NCBI RefSeq assembly: GCF_019297835.1
Contig: NZ_CP079203.1
Coordinates: 4,021,001-4,085,000, forward strand
DNA: 64,000 nucleotides
Direction of reading: 5' to 3'
From: Sphingomonas sanguinis
GTDB lineage: Bacteria; Pseudomonadota; Alphaproteobacteria; Sphingomonadales; Sphingomonadaceae
In this document: positions 15,818 to 25,100 of the stretch, piece after piece
Numbering within the stretch: position 1 is the first letter of the stretch
Layout of the letters: every line of letters starts with the position of its first letter
Notes under the pieces: generated by a model
What the model was told of the DNA's origin: nothing
What the model saw: only the letters and a program-made list of their open reading frames with translations
The model's database searches: none
Made by a program: the position numbers and the translations under genes

Positions 15818-17950
15818 TCAGAGCTTGAAGCTGAGCGTCGCGCGCAGGTCGCGACCGGCCAGCGGGGCGAAGTCCTTCAGGACGCTGGCGTGGCGGCGGG
15901 CATCGACGTCGAAGATGTTGTTCGCCGACAGGGTCAGCGTCGTCGGATTGACCGCACCCCAGGGCTTCAGCTGGACCGAGGCGTTGACCAGCGTGAAGCC
16001 GTCGGTCGGTGTTTCCAGCCCCAGCACGCGGCTCTGCTTGAAGCTACGTTCCACCTCGACGCGGGCGTTCACGCTGTCGGAATGCGCTTCCAGTCCGCCG
16101 AGCAGGCGAAGCGGCGGGATGCGGGGCGCGGGGCCAGTGCCGATGATCTGGGCATGGACATAATCGCCCAGCAGGTCGGCATTGATCGCATAGCCGCCGA
16201 TCGTGGCGAGTCGCAGCGAGCCCTCCGCCTCGATGCCGTAATAACGGGCGTCGGCCTGGGCATAAGTGAAGCAGGGCAGGTCGACCTCACGACCCGAGGG
16301 CGCGGCAGCGGCTTCGCACGGACCCTGCTGGACCAGCGCGTCATAGATATAGTTGGAGAAGCGGTTGTAATAGGCCGAGGCGTCGAAGCTGTAGCCTTCG
16401 CCATGGCCGTGGACGGTCGCCTCTATGCCCCAGCTCGACTCCTTCTTGAAGTCCGGATTGCCCAGCTCATAGGCTTCGGTCCCGGCGTGCGGCCCATTGG
16501 CGAACAGTTCCTCGGCGGACGGCGCGCGTTCGGTGCGCGACAGGTTCAGGCCCGCCCGCCAGTCGGGCGCGAAGCCGTAGCTGGCGCCGATCGAGCCCGA
16601 AAAGGCGTCGAAGCTGCGCTGGCCGCGGAAGAAGCGGTCGTCGCTGACGGCCGTCCGCGCAGTCAGCGAGGTGTGCTCATAGCGCGCACCCGCCTCCATC
16701 TTGAATGCGCCGCGATCCAGCTGTTGCAGGGTGAACAGGCCGACCTGCGCGGTGTTGTTGCGCGGCAGGAAGGCTTCGTCGCCGCGCACATCGAAGTCGC
16801 GGTTGAAGAACTGCACGCCCGACGCACCCTGCCAGCCGTTCCGCTTGGCCTGCACCAGCTCCAGGCGGCTTTCGATGCCCTTGTTGTAGAAGGCGGTGCC
16901 GACCTCACCATCCTCTTCCAGCTCGAAGTGGCGATATTCGGCGGCCCCGGCGCGCAGGCGGATGCGGTCGAGGAAGCCGCCGCCCGTCTCGATCTCGCCG
17001 CGCAGGTCGAGGCGGTTCTGGACCAGGCTGAGGCGCGGGGCCTCGGGCTCTTCGCCGCCGGGCGTCAGCGTGTAGCGGATCGGCACGCCGTACAGGCTGT
17101 CATAATGGCTGTACGCGATGCCCAGCGAGCCGGTGTCGGTGATCAGCGACCCGCCGACCCCCGCCGTCCAGGTCTCGCTGGCGGTATTGGGCAGGCGGCC
17201 GCGCAGGTTGGCGACACCCGCAAAGTCGAGCGGATCGTTGGGGGCCTGCGCCGCCGAGGCCTGCGCCTCGGCACGGGCGCGCGGGGACAGGACGTAGCCG
17301 CCGATCTTCAGATCGTCGGTCTTCAGGTACGATCCATCGGCGTGCAGCACGAACTGCTTGCCCACCGCCACATCCGCCGCGCCCGCGACCGAACGTTCGG
17401 TCGCGGCCGAGCCATAGGTCGCCATGCCCGACAGGCGATAGCCCTTTTCCGGTACCGAGCGCGGGATGCGCGTGTCGATGACGTTGACCACGCCGCCCAC
17501 CGCCGACGATCCGAACAGCAGCGCGGAGGGACCGCGCAGCACCTCGACCCGCTCGGCGAGCAGCGGGTTGATGACGACGGCATGGTCAACGCTGGTGTTC
17601 GACACGTCGATCGAGCCGATGCCGTCGGTCAGCACGCGGATACGCTCGCCCTGGAAACCGCGCAGCACGGGGCGCGAGGCGTTGGGGCCGAACGACGTCG
17701 CCGACACGCCCGGCTGGCGGGCCAGCGTCTCGCCGATGGTCGGGCGGATCGAGCGTTCCAACTCCGCGCCGGTGACGATCGAGGTGCCCGACAGCACATC
17801 GGCCTCCGACTGCTGGACCGGTGCGGTCACGACGATCTCACGGCCGCGATTGGTAGTCGTGGCATTGGCGGTCTGCGCGGTGGCGGGAGCGGCCAGCAGG
17901 CTGGCAAGCGCGGTGGCGGACAGGCCGGACAGGAGGACGGGCTTGAACAA
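15818..17950 (-). CDS. ZnuD-like TonB-dependent receptor
   Basis: The 710-residue receptor has a signal peptide (cleaved near APATAQ), plug motifs EIVVTAPVQQSEADVLSGTS and GPNASRPVLRGFQGERIRVL, then GSIDVSNTSVDHAV and VEVLRGPSALLFGSSAVGG, and a barrel ending FKL. The plug sequence is that of the ZnuD zinc-uptake subgroup. A dyad similar to a Zur site lies 40-56 bp before the start. Two small genes upstream run in the same direction. Zinc as substrate is inferred from subgroup and site, not proven. Confidence 0.88.
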   Translation of the reverse strand: MFKPVLLSGLSATALASLLAAPATAQTANATTTNRGREIVVTAPVQQSEADVLSGTSIVTGAELERSIRPTIGETLARQPGVSATSFGPNASRPVLRGFQGERIRVLTDGIGSIDVSNTSVDHAVVINPLLAERVEVLRGPSALLFGSSAVGGVVNVIDTRIPRSVPEKGYRLSGMATYGSAATERSVAGAADVAVGKQFVLHADGSYLKTDDLKIGGYVLSPRARAEAQASAAQAPNDPLDFAGVANLRGRLPNTASETWTAGVGGSLITDTGSLGIAYSHYDSLYGVPIRYTLTPGGEEPEAPRLSLVQNRLDLRGEIETGGGFLDRIRLRAGAAEYRHFELEEDGEVGTAFYNKGIESRLELVQAKRNGWQGASGVQFFNRDFDVRGDEAFLPRNNTAQVGLFTLQQLDRGAFKMEAGARYEHTSLTARTAVSDDRFFRGQRSFDAFSGSIGASYGFAPDWRAGLNLSRTERAPSAEELFANGPHAGTEAYELGNPDFKKESSWGIEATVHGHGEGYSFDASAYYNRFSNYIYDALVQQGPCEAAAAPSGREVDLPCFTYAQADARYYGIEAEGSLRLATIGGYAINADLLGDYVHAQIIGTGPAPRIPPLRLLGGLEAHSDSVNARVEVERSFKQSRVLGLETPTDGFTLVNASVQLKPWGAVNPTTLTLSANNIFDVDARRHASVLKDFAPLAGRDLRATLSFKL

Positions 17951-17989
17951 GGGACGGCTCCGATTTGTGATGCCATGCCGACTACAGTC

Positions 17990-18006
17990 TTGTTACAACA
18001 TATCAA
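17990..18006. promoter_or_regulatory. Candidate Zur box before the ZnuD-like gene
   Basis: TTGTTACAACATATCAA is an imperfect 17-bp dyad. Its reverse complement contains ATGTTGTAACA, one mismatch from the ATGTTATAACA core of proteobacterial Zur sites. It sits 40-56 bp upstream of the receptor ATG. Confidence 0.45.
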
Positions 18007-18025
18007 GGAAAATTTCATGCGCCTG

Positions 18026-18379
18026 TCATCCGTTCGCCGCGTCCTGACAGAGCAGGACACGCAACCGGCATGGCTCCGCCTCCACCGCGATGTCGGCGAT
18101 CAGGTCGCGGCCGAGCGGAATGTCCGCCTCGGGCAGGGCGGCCAGCCAGCGGGTCAGGGCGGGGCCGGGCATGGCGTCGAGTGTCAGGGCGATCACCGAT
18201 CCGCTGAACGTCGCCGAGCACCAGGGTTCGACCATGGCGACGGTCAACCGCACCACGCATCCGGCGCGCGCCGCATGGGCGACCAGCGTGCGGGCCAGCC
18301 GTTCGCCACGATCGGCTGGGCGGCGGCAGGGGATGGTGCGCGGCGGCATGGCACGCTCGATCCGGGCATGGACGGTCAT
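18026..18379 (-). CDS. Hypothetical protein, small-gene partner of the S24 cassette
   Basis: The 117-residue protein starts at ATG 18379, overlapping the stop of the preceding 58-codon gene as ATGA, so the two are coupled. It is Arg-rich at the N-terminus, then AARAGCVVRLTVAMVEPWCSATFSGSVIALTLD and a C-terminal LPEADIPLGRDLIADI. It looks like a small alpha/beta protein with no signal peptide or membrane span. No family is recognised. It lies between the ZnuD-like receptor gene and the S24 regulator. Confidence 0.65.
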   Translation of the reverse strand: MTVHARIERAMPPRTIPCRRPADRGERLARTLVAHAARAGCVVRLTVAMVEPWCSATFSGSVIALTLDAMPGPALTRWLAALPEADIPLGRDLIADIAVEAEPCRLRVLLCQDAANG

Positions 18380-18552
18380 GCGGTCTGTCCCTTGATGAAG
18401 GCGGTGACGCGCGCGATCATCTCAGGCCCCGGCTCGCGCCCCTTGCGCAGGTCGCTGACCAAGCGGGGATCATTGACCGCCAGCCGCCCGAACTTCGTCT
18501 CGGGCATGAGGCTGGCTTTCAGATAGCGGTCGATCATGCGCAACAATTCCAT
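18376..18552 (-). CDS. Small HTH-like protein divergent from the S24 regulator
   Basis: The 58-residue protein starts MELLRMIDRYL. ATG 18552 is chosen because GGGAG lies 7 nt upstream; ATG 18558 is too close to it. The segment ETKFGRLAVNDPRLVSDLRKG resembles short XRE-type helix-turn-helix proteins of alphaproteobacteria. It overlaps the next gene and is divergent from the S24 regulator, with a GTTC-N7-GTTC element between them. Probably a DNA-binding accessory protein; function unknown. Confidence 0.7.
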   Translation of the reverse strand: MELLRMIDRYLKASLMPETKFGRLAVNDPRLVSDLRKGREPGPEMIARVTAFIKGQTA

Positions 18553-18578
18553 GGACATTCTCCCAAAGTCCGATTCCT

Positions 18579-18601
18579 GTTCCTCTGTTCATGATCTGTT
18601 C
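18579..18601. promoter_or_regulatory. GTTC direct repeats including an SOS-type GTTC-N7-GTTC
   Basis: GTTC occurs at 18579, 18587 and 18598. The last two form GTTC-ATGATCT-GTTC, the exact alphaproteobacterial LexA-box pattern. It lies 35 bp before the 58-codon gene and 29 bp before the S24 gene, so it could control either. Confidence 0.45.
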
Positions 18602-18617
18602 CGATTTCCAACTTGTC

Positions 18618-18631
18618 TAGGAAAAATCCTA
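18618..18631. promoter_or_regulatory. Palindrome overlapping the S24 gene start
   Basis: TAGGA-AAAA-TCCTA ends on the A of the S24 start codon and contains its AGGA ribosome site. It is a plausible autoregulatory operator, by symmetry only. Confidence 0.35.
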
Positions 18632-19266
18632 TGCCTATATTCGGTCCTATGGCGGAGGCGGATATCAGGGCGACATTACAGGCGCTTGCGGCGGACGCCC
18701 GGGTGAGCCTGGCGGCGCTGTCGCGGATGATCGGGCGCAACGATGCCTATCTCCAGCAATTCGTGCAGCGCGGCACGCCGCGCGTGCTGGCGGAAGGCGA
18801 CCGGCGGCAGCTGGCGGAGTTTTTCGGGGTGGCCGAGACGCGGCTGGGGGCCCTGCCCGAAACGGGGCCGATGCTGGTGCCCCGGCTGGCGGTCGCGGCG
18901 TCGGCGGGGCCGGGGGCGACGGTCGATGACGAGGTGATGATCGGGGTCGAGGCGATCGATCGCGGGCTGGCCCGGCGGCTGGGCCTCAGCGATGGGGCGG
19001 CCTCGGTGATCCGGGTGCGGGGGGATTCGATGGCGCCGGGGCTGCTCGACGGCGATCATCTGGTGGTCGACCAGCGCGATGTCCGGCCCAACGCGCGCGG
19101 CGGGCTTTACGTGATCCGGGTCGGCGATGCGCTGATGGTCAAGCGGGTACGCGCTGGGCCAAGGGGGCTGATCGCCACCAGCGACAATCCCACCGCGCCG
19201 CCGGTGCCGGACGGTCCGATCGCGGTGATCGGGCGGGTCGTCTGGCAGATGCGCTTGCCGAGCTGA
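18631..19266 (+). CDS. S24-family (LexA/CI-like) repressor-peptidase
   Basis: The 211-residue protein has an N-terminal helix-turn-helix (about residues 14-72, SLAALSRMIGRNDAYLQQF) and a C-terminal S24 domain with Ser133 (RGDSMAPGLLDGDHL) and Lys171 (ALMVKRV), the catalytic dyad. Ala92-Gly93 lies 40 residues before the Ser and could be the self-cleavage bond; Ser-Lys spacing is 38, close to LexA's 37. So it may be a RecA-responsive repressor. No phage genes are nearby. ATG 18631 has AGGA 8 nt upstream; a TTG at 18613 is the alternative. Confidence 0.88.
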   Translation: MPIFGPMAEADIRATLQALAADARVSLAALSRMIGRNDAYLQQFVQRGTPRVLAEGDRRQLAEFFGVAETRLGALPETGPMLVPRLAVAASAGPGATVDDEVMIGVEAIDRGLARRLGLSDGAASVIRVRGDSMAPGLLDGDHLVVDQRDVRPNARGGLYVIRVGDALMVKRVRAGPRGLIATSDNPTAPPVPDGPIAVIGRVVWQMRLPS

Positions 19267-19273
19267 TGAATGT

Positions 19274-19412
19274 ATTCCTCCCCTGCAAGGGGAGGGGGAC
19301 CAGCGAAGCTGGTGGAGGGGTGTCGCCGGTCGTGAGTTGGGACCATCCTCGCCGATGGTTACACCCCTCCGTCAGGGCTTCGCCCTGCCACCTCCCCTTG
19401 CAGGGGAGGAAT
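19274..19412. repeat. Interspersed palindromic repeat, family I, copy B
   Basis: A 139-bp element with perfect 22-bp terminal inverted repeats (19274-19295 and 19391-19412), each itself a hairpin of CCTCCCC/GGGGAGG type. It starts 7 bp after the S24 stop and ends just before the convergent small gene. Its left arm is identical to that of copy D at 44277. Confidence 0.9.
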
Positions 19413-19416
19413 GTTT

Positions 19417-19602
19417 TTACCTACCCCGCCACCAGACCAGCAGTGCCACGGCAACCCCGATCGCCAGCCCGATCAGCACCCCCATGGTCACCTCGCCGGT
19501 CGCCAGCCCCGCGACGATCCCGCCGACCACGCCCAGTGCGATGAAGATGCCCCCGGCATGAGCGGACGACTGGGGCGGGCGCGGACTTCGGGGGTCGGTC
19601 AT
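19417..19602 (-). CDS. Small two-span membrane protein
   Basis: The 61-residue protein starts MTDPRSPRPPQSS at ATG 19602, with AGGACAG upstream. Two hydrophobic Gly/Val-rich spans follow (GGIFIALGVVGGIVAGLA and MGVLIGLAIGVAVALLVWW), ending in RGR. It is probably an inner-membrane protein of unknown role. It lies directly beside repeat copy B. Confidence 0.65.
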   Translation of the reverse strand: MTDPRSPRPPQSSAHAGGIFIALGVVGGIVAGLATGEVTMGVLIGLAIGVAVALLVWWRGR

Positions 19603-19748
19603 GCCGTCTGTCCTGCCATATGCGCGGGCGCGAAACCAGCCATCCATGGTCGAAATCGGGTTAACCATTTCAGGGGGTGGCTAAATTCATAACCCGCGCC
19701 TAGGGGTGCCCTCCGAAGTTTCACAGCGCGGTTCCGGGGGGAGATTCC

Positions 19749-19976
19749 ATGCGCGATTTTCGCGATGCCTATGTCGCGCCGTTCCTGACCGATCGGGATG
19801 TGGCGGACGCCGCCGAGATGATGGAGACCTTCGGCCTGGCAGCGGGCGGCGAAGCGGCGGCGCGGGCGGATCGCAGCCGTGATCTGGGCAATCACATCCA
19901 TTTCTGCCGCTGGCGCCAGATAGAGCGGCTGATCGACCTGTTGTCCAGCGAAGAGGCGGTCGGCACCGTTCATTGA
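19749..19976 (+). CDS. Small hypothetical protein upstream of tamA
   Basis: The 75-residue soluble protein has a strong ribosome site (GGGGGGAGA) before ATG 19749. It is largely helical, with DAAEMMETFGLAAGGEAAARAD and HIHFCRWRQIERLIDLL. It contains a single Cys and has no recognised domain. It precedes tamA by 112 bp; a functional link is unknown. Confidence 0.65.
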   Translation: MRDFRDAYVAPFLTDRDVADAAEMMETFGLAAGGEAAARADRSRDLGNHIHFCRWRQIERLIDLLSSEEAVGTVH

Positions 19977-20088
19977 TCGGTGCGAGCGCCGGACCCGCTT
20001 GGCTTCGCGACGACCGGATCGGCAAATCTGTCAAGATGATGGTGCTTTGGGGTGTCGCTGTCGCATCCGCCCGGCTAGGGATTGGCGC

Positions 20089-22107
20089 ATGATGGTCCGC
20101 GTCGGGCGGCCGCGCCGCTCGGCCGCCATCATATGCTTGGCAATGGGTCTTGGCGGCGCGGGCTGGCCCGCCGTCGCGGCTGCGCAGATTGCGAGCCCTG
20201 CTACCCCGCCGACGTCCACGACGCCTATGGGGCAGACGATACCGGGCAGCGATCTGCCCGACGATCCGACCATGCTCGACCCCTCGGCCCCGCTGGCGCC
20301 CCTGTCGGAGATCGGCGTCGCCTGGCCCGATCTGGCGACGGCGCCGGTGGATCCAATGGCGACGATGACCGCAACCGTCGATGCCGCTGCCGAGCGGCGC
20401 TATCGCTGGCGGGTCGAGGGGATCGACGGTGCGGGCGCGCTGGTCCGCCAGCGTTTCGAGCAGCTCTCGACGCTCGATGCCAATGACGGCGAGCCGGCCA
20501 ATGCCGCGCAGCTCGACCGCCGCGCGCGCGAGGACGCCCAGCTGCTGACCAATTTGCTGCGCGGCGCAGGCTATTACGACGCGCAGGTGACGACCCGGAT
20601 CGAGCCGGGCAACGAGCCGACCGTCCTGCTGGAAGCGGTGCCGGGCAATCTCTATCGCTTTGCGGGCGTGACGCTGGACGGGGTGAAGGCGGCGGGCGAC
20701 AAGGCCGCCCCGCTGGAAAAGGCGTTCGGGATTCGCCCAGGCGATCCGGTCGATGCCGACACCATCGTCGCGGGCGAGGCGCGGCTGAAGACCGTGGTGG
20801 GCGAGGAGGGCTTCCCCTTCGCCAAGGTCGGTGATCCGCAGATCGTGGTCGACCGCGCCGCGCGTACCGCGACGCTGGATCTGTCGGTCGATCCGGGGTC
20901 GTCCCGCCGCTATGGCCGGATCGTGATGGCCAACGACAAGCTGTTCGACGCCAGGCACGTTCAGGAGATTGCCCGCTTCTCACCCGGCCAGCCCTATGAC
21001 TCCGCCGGGCTGGACGATCTGCGCCGCGCGCTGGTGCAGACGGGCCTCGTGTCGTCGGTCGATGTGAAGCCTGTGCCCGGCGATGCGCCCGAGACGGTGA
21101 ACGTCGCGGTCGCGCTGGAGCCTGCGCCGCCGCACACCATCGCGGGCGAGCTGGGTTACGGCACCGGCGAAGGCGCGAGCGCGACGGTGAACTGGACCGA
21201 CCGCAACCTCTTCCCGCCCGAAGGTGCGCTGACCCTGCGCAGCGTGCTCGGCACCCGCGAGCAGTTGGGCGCCGTCGTGTTCCGGCGCAACAATTTTCAG
21301 GGTCGCGACCGGGTGTTGACCGCGCAATTCTCGGCCGCGCACATCCTGCGTGACGCCTATGAGGCCAAGACGCTGTCGCTGTCGGGCGGGCTGGAGCGCC
21401 AGACCAACATCTTCTTCCAGAAGACCTGGACATGGTCGCTGGGCGCCGAGCTGCTGACCTCCGACGAGCGCGACGTGATCGAGAGCACCGGCCAGCCGCG
21501 CAGGCGGACCTTCTTCATCGGCGCGCTGCCGACCAGCCTCAATTATGACGGCTCGGACGATCTGCTGAACCCGACGCGCGGTTTCCGGCTGGGCGGGCGG
21601 ATCAGCCCCGAAGTGTCGCTGCAGGGCAGCGTTTTCGGCTACACGCGGACGCAGATCGACGCCAGCCTCTACCATCCGTTCGGCGACCGGGTGGTGCTGG
21701 CGGCACGGACGCGGCTGGGCACGATATTGGGTGCGCCGCGCGACCAGATCGCGCCGTCGCGGCGTTTCTATGCGGGCGGTGGTGCCTCTGTGCGCGGCTA
21801 TGGCTTTCAGGCGATCGGGCCGCGCGATGCGAACAACGATCCGATCGGCGGGCGCAGTCTCGCCGAATTCTCGATCGAGGCACGGGTCAGGACGTTCGGC
21901 CATTTCGGCGTCGTGCCCTTTCTGGATGCGGGCAATATCTCGACCTCGCCGCTGCCGCGTCTGACGGGCCTGCGCTTCGGCACGGGGCTGGGCGTGCGAT
22001 ACTATTCCAATTTCGGGCCGATCCGTCTCGACGTCGGCACGCCGCTCAATCCGCAAAAGGGGGATAGCCGGGTCGCGGTCTATGTCTCGCTGGGGCAGGC
22101 CTTTTGA
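20089..22107 (+). CDS. tamA: TamA, outer-membrane translocation and assembly module subunit (BamA family)
   Basis: The 672-residue protein has a signal peptide (cleaved near AVAAAQ) and a low-complexity linker. POTRA domains follow (about residues 95-310, including VTTRIEPGNEPTVLLEAVPG), then a C-terminal 16-strand BamA/Omp85 barrel with FYAGGGASVRGYGFQAIGP and terminal LGQAF. TamA works with TamB to place proteins in, or lipid on, the outer membrane. Its stop overlaps the tamB start by 4 bp. The ATG is chosen because it directly precedes the hydrophobic signal; a longer reading has no support. Confidence 0.92.
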   Translation: MMVRVGRPRRSAAIICLAMGLGGAGWPAVAAAQIASPATPPTSTTPMGQTIPGSDLPDDPTMLDPSAPLAPLSEIGVAWPDLATAPVDPMATMTATVDAAAERRYRWRVEGIDGAGALVRQRFEQLSTLDANDGEPANAAQLDRRAREDAQLLTNLLRGAGYYDAQVTTRIEPGNEPTVLLEAVPGNLYRFAGVTLDGVKAAGDKAAPLEKAFGIRPGDPVDADTIVAGEARLKTVVGEEGFPFAKVGDPQIVVDRAARTATLDLSVDPGSSRRYGRIVMANDKLFDARHVQEIARFSPGQPYDSAGLDDLRRALVQTGLVSSVDVKPVPGDAPETVNVAVALEPAPPHTIAGELGYGTGEGASATVNWTDRNLFPPEGALTLRSVLGTREQLGAVVFRRNNFQGRDRVLTAQFSAAHILRDAYEAKTLSLSGGLERQTNIFFQKTWTWSLGAELLTSDERDVIESTGQPRRRTFFIGALPTSLNYDGSDDLLNPTRGFRLGGRISPEVSLQGSVFGYTRTQIDASLYHPFGDRVVLAARTRLGTILGAPRDQIAPSRRFYAGGGASVRGYGFQAIGPRDANNDPIGGRSLAEFSIEARVRTFGHFGVVPFLDAGNISTSPLPRLTGLRFGTGLGVRYYSNFGPIRLDVGTPLNPQKGDSRVAVYVSLGQAF

Positions 22108-25100
22108 CCGAGGAAAAGGACGCTCCGCCGCCTGTTCGCGCGCCATTTCGTTGGGGACGCGCGATCGCCATCGCGGTGGCGGCGCTGGTCGGCATCGTAC
22201 TGGCAGCGTTGGGCGTCGTGGATACGTCGATCGGGCATCGCTGGGTCGCGGACCGGATCGCGACCATCCGTACGCCGACGGGGCTTCGCTTCTCGGTCGG
22301 GCGGATCGACGGGTCGCTCTATTCCGACATGCGGCTGGTCGATCTGCGTGTCTATGATCTGGACGGACTGCTGGTGCAGGTCCCGCAGGCGCGGCTCGAC
22401 TGGCGGCCCTTGAATTGGGCGCGCGGTACGCTCGACATTCGCCGAGTCGAGGCGGCGACCGCGACGCTGTTCCATGTGCCGCATACCCGCAGTACCGGGC
22501 GGCAGACCCCGATCCTGCCCAATTTCGACATCCGCATCGACCGGCTGCGGCTCGATCGGCTGGTCCTCGCGCCGCGCGTGCTGGGCCGCGAGCGGGTGGC
22601 GAAGGTCGAGGGGCGGGCGGACATTCGCGATGGCCGTGCGGTCGTCACGCTGAACGGCGTGGTGGCGGGCAGCGACCGGCTCCGCCTGCATCTCGATGCC
22701 CGGCCCGACTATGACCGTTTCGATCTGGCGGTCGAGGCGTGGGGCGCGAAGGACGGCGTGCTGGCCAAGGCGGTGGGCGTTCGTGCACCCGTGACGCTGA
22801 ACGTTGCGGGCGCGGGCCGCTGGGTGCGTTGGGACGGAACGGCGAAGGGCCGGATCGGCGGCCAGCGTGCGGTCGATCTGCGCCTGTCGGCAAGGGCGGG
22901 CCGCTATGCGCTGTCGGGGCAGGTCGCGCCCTCGCTGGTGCTCCACGGACGGCTTCAGCGGCTCACCGCGCCCCGCGTTATCGTCGCCGGGCAAGCCGAT
23001 TTCGCCGAGCGTCGGCTGAACGGCGCGCTCGTTCTCCACTCGCCCGTGCTGCGGGTGCGCGCGCGGGGCGTGGTGGATCTGGGCGCGAACCGTTTCGACG
23101 GGCTGCGGGTAGACGCCAAGCTCGTCCGGCCCGAGGCGCTGTTCCGCAACATGAGCGGGCAGGCGATCGCGATGACCCTGCGCCTCGATGGCGCCTTCGA
23201 CCGGGCGGCGTTCGACTATCGGCTGGCGGCGACCCGCTTCGCCTTCGACCGGACGGGGTTCGAGCAGGCGACGGCGGTGGGCAAGGGGCGGTTGCAGGGA
23301 CGCTGGCCGCTGATCCTGCCGGTACGCTTCACCGCCGCGCGCGTGACCGGCGTGGGCGAGGCGGCGGGGGGCATATTACACCGGCTGTCGGCAGCGGGCG
23401 ACCTGCGCATCACCCCGCGCGAAATCATGGGGCAGGGGCTGGCGCTGCGTTCCGACAAGCTGGCGGGGCGGCTCAACCTGCGCATCGACCTGACCAACGG
23501 CCGCTACGATGTCGGGCTGGACGGCGCGCTCCAGCGTTATCTGATCCCCGGTCTGGGCATCGTCGATGTGAAGTCGCGGCTGAGCGCCGTGCCCGGCCCG
23601 GATGGCCATGGTACGCGCGTCGTCGGGCGAGGGGAGGCCCAGGTCCGGCGGCTCGACAACGCATTCCTGCGTTCGCTGGCGGGCGGATTGCCGCATCTGA
23701 CCACCGATCTGGAGCGGGGGACGGACGGCGTCTTCCATTTCCACCATCTGGTTCTGACCGGTCCCGACATCCGCCTGACCGGCGAGGCGATCCGGCGGCG
23801 CGACGGTAGCTTCCACTTCGTCGGCGGCGGGCGGCAGCGGCGCTACGGCCCGGTCCAGATGGTGCTGGACGGGCGGATCGATAAACCGACGCTCGACCTG
23901 ATACTCGCCTCGCCCAATGCCGCGACGGGGTTGAGCGATGTGCGCGCGCATCTTGACCCGACCGATCAGGGCTTTGCCTATCGCGCGGCAGGCAACTCGC
24001 GACTGGGGCCGTTCCAGGCAAGCGGCGCGATCCTGTTGCCGCGCGGGCAGGATGCGGTGATCCAGATCCAGCCGCTGCTGGTGGCGGGTGCGCGTGCGAC
24101 CGGCGCGCTGAACGTCGTGCAGGGTGGCTTTGCCGGACGGATGGACGTGACCGGCGGCGGCCTGTCGGGCGAGCTGCTGTTCCGCCCGGTCGGTGAGGTC
24201 CAGCGGATCGAGGCGCATCTGGCCGCGCGGCAGGCGCAGCTTTCGGGCGTCATCGTCCGCCAGGGCCGGGTCGACCTGATCGCGCTGCTCGATCCGGCCG
24301 GAGCCTCTGTCGAGGGAACGGCCAATGCGCAGGGGCTGCGGCGCGGCGCGTTCAACATCGCGCAGATGACCGGCACCGCGCGGATGCGCGGCGGCAATGG
24401 CGAGGTGCGGGTCGGCATTTCGGGATCACGGGGCCGTGCCTTCTCGATCCAGACGGTAACGCAGGTGTCGCCCGATCGTTTCTCGACCACCGCACAAGGG
24501 ACGCTCGACCGGCGGCCGCTGCAATTGTTGTCGCCCGCCATCGTCACCCGCGACGGCGATGGCTGGGCCCTCGCGCCGACCCGGCTGAGCTTTGCGGGCG
24601 GCGAGGCGAAGCTGGCGGGCCGGTTCGACCGGGATGCGACCGAGATTCAAGCCAGCTTGACGCGGATGCCGCTGGCCGTGCTCGACATCGGCTATCCGGG
24701 GCTGGGGCTGGGCGGCACCGCGACGGGCACGCTGACCATCCGGCAGGCGACGGGCGCGCCGACCGGCAAGGCGGACCTGACCATCCGTGGGCTGACCCGC
24801 GCCGGGCTCGTCCTGACCTCGCGTCCGATCGACATGGGTGTGGCGGGGGTGCTGTCCGCCGACCGTCTGGGCGTGCGCGCCGTCATGGCGTCGGGCGGCA
24901 AGATCATCGGGCGCGGCCAGGCTTTGATCGTACCTGGGATCGTGCCCGGCGGCGCAGGCGACTGGGCCAGCCGGATGCAGGCAGGACGGCTGATCGCGCA
25001 GCTTCGCTATGCCGGGCCTGCCGATACCTTATGGCGGCTGACCGGTGTCGAGATGTTCGACCTGTCCGGTCCGGTCGCGATCGGCGCGGACGTGACGGGA

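Noticed and set aside
15890..18526. 878-codon plus-strand frame
   Set aside because: Antisense shadow of the ZnuD-like receptor gene in GC-rich DNA, with no domain and no ribosome site.
18631..19266. Prophage repressor
   Set aside because: No phage structural, lysis or integrase gene lies within reach, so the S24 protein is treated as a chromosomal regulator.
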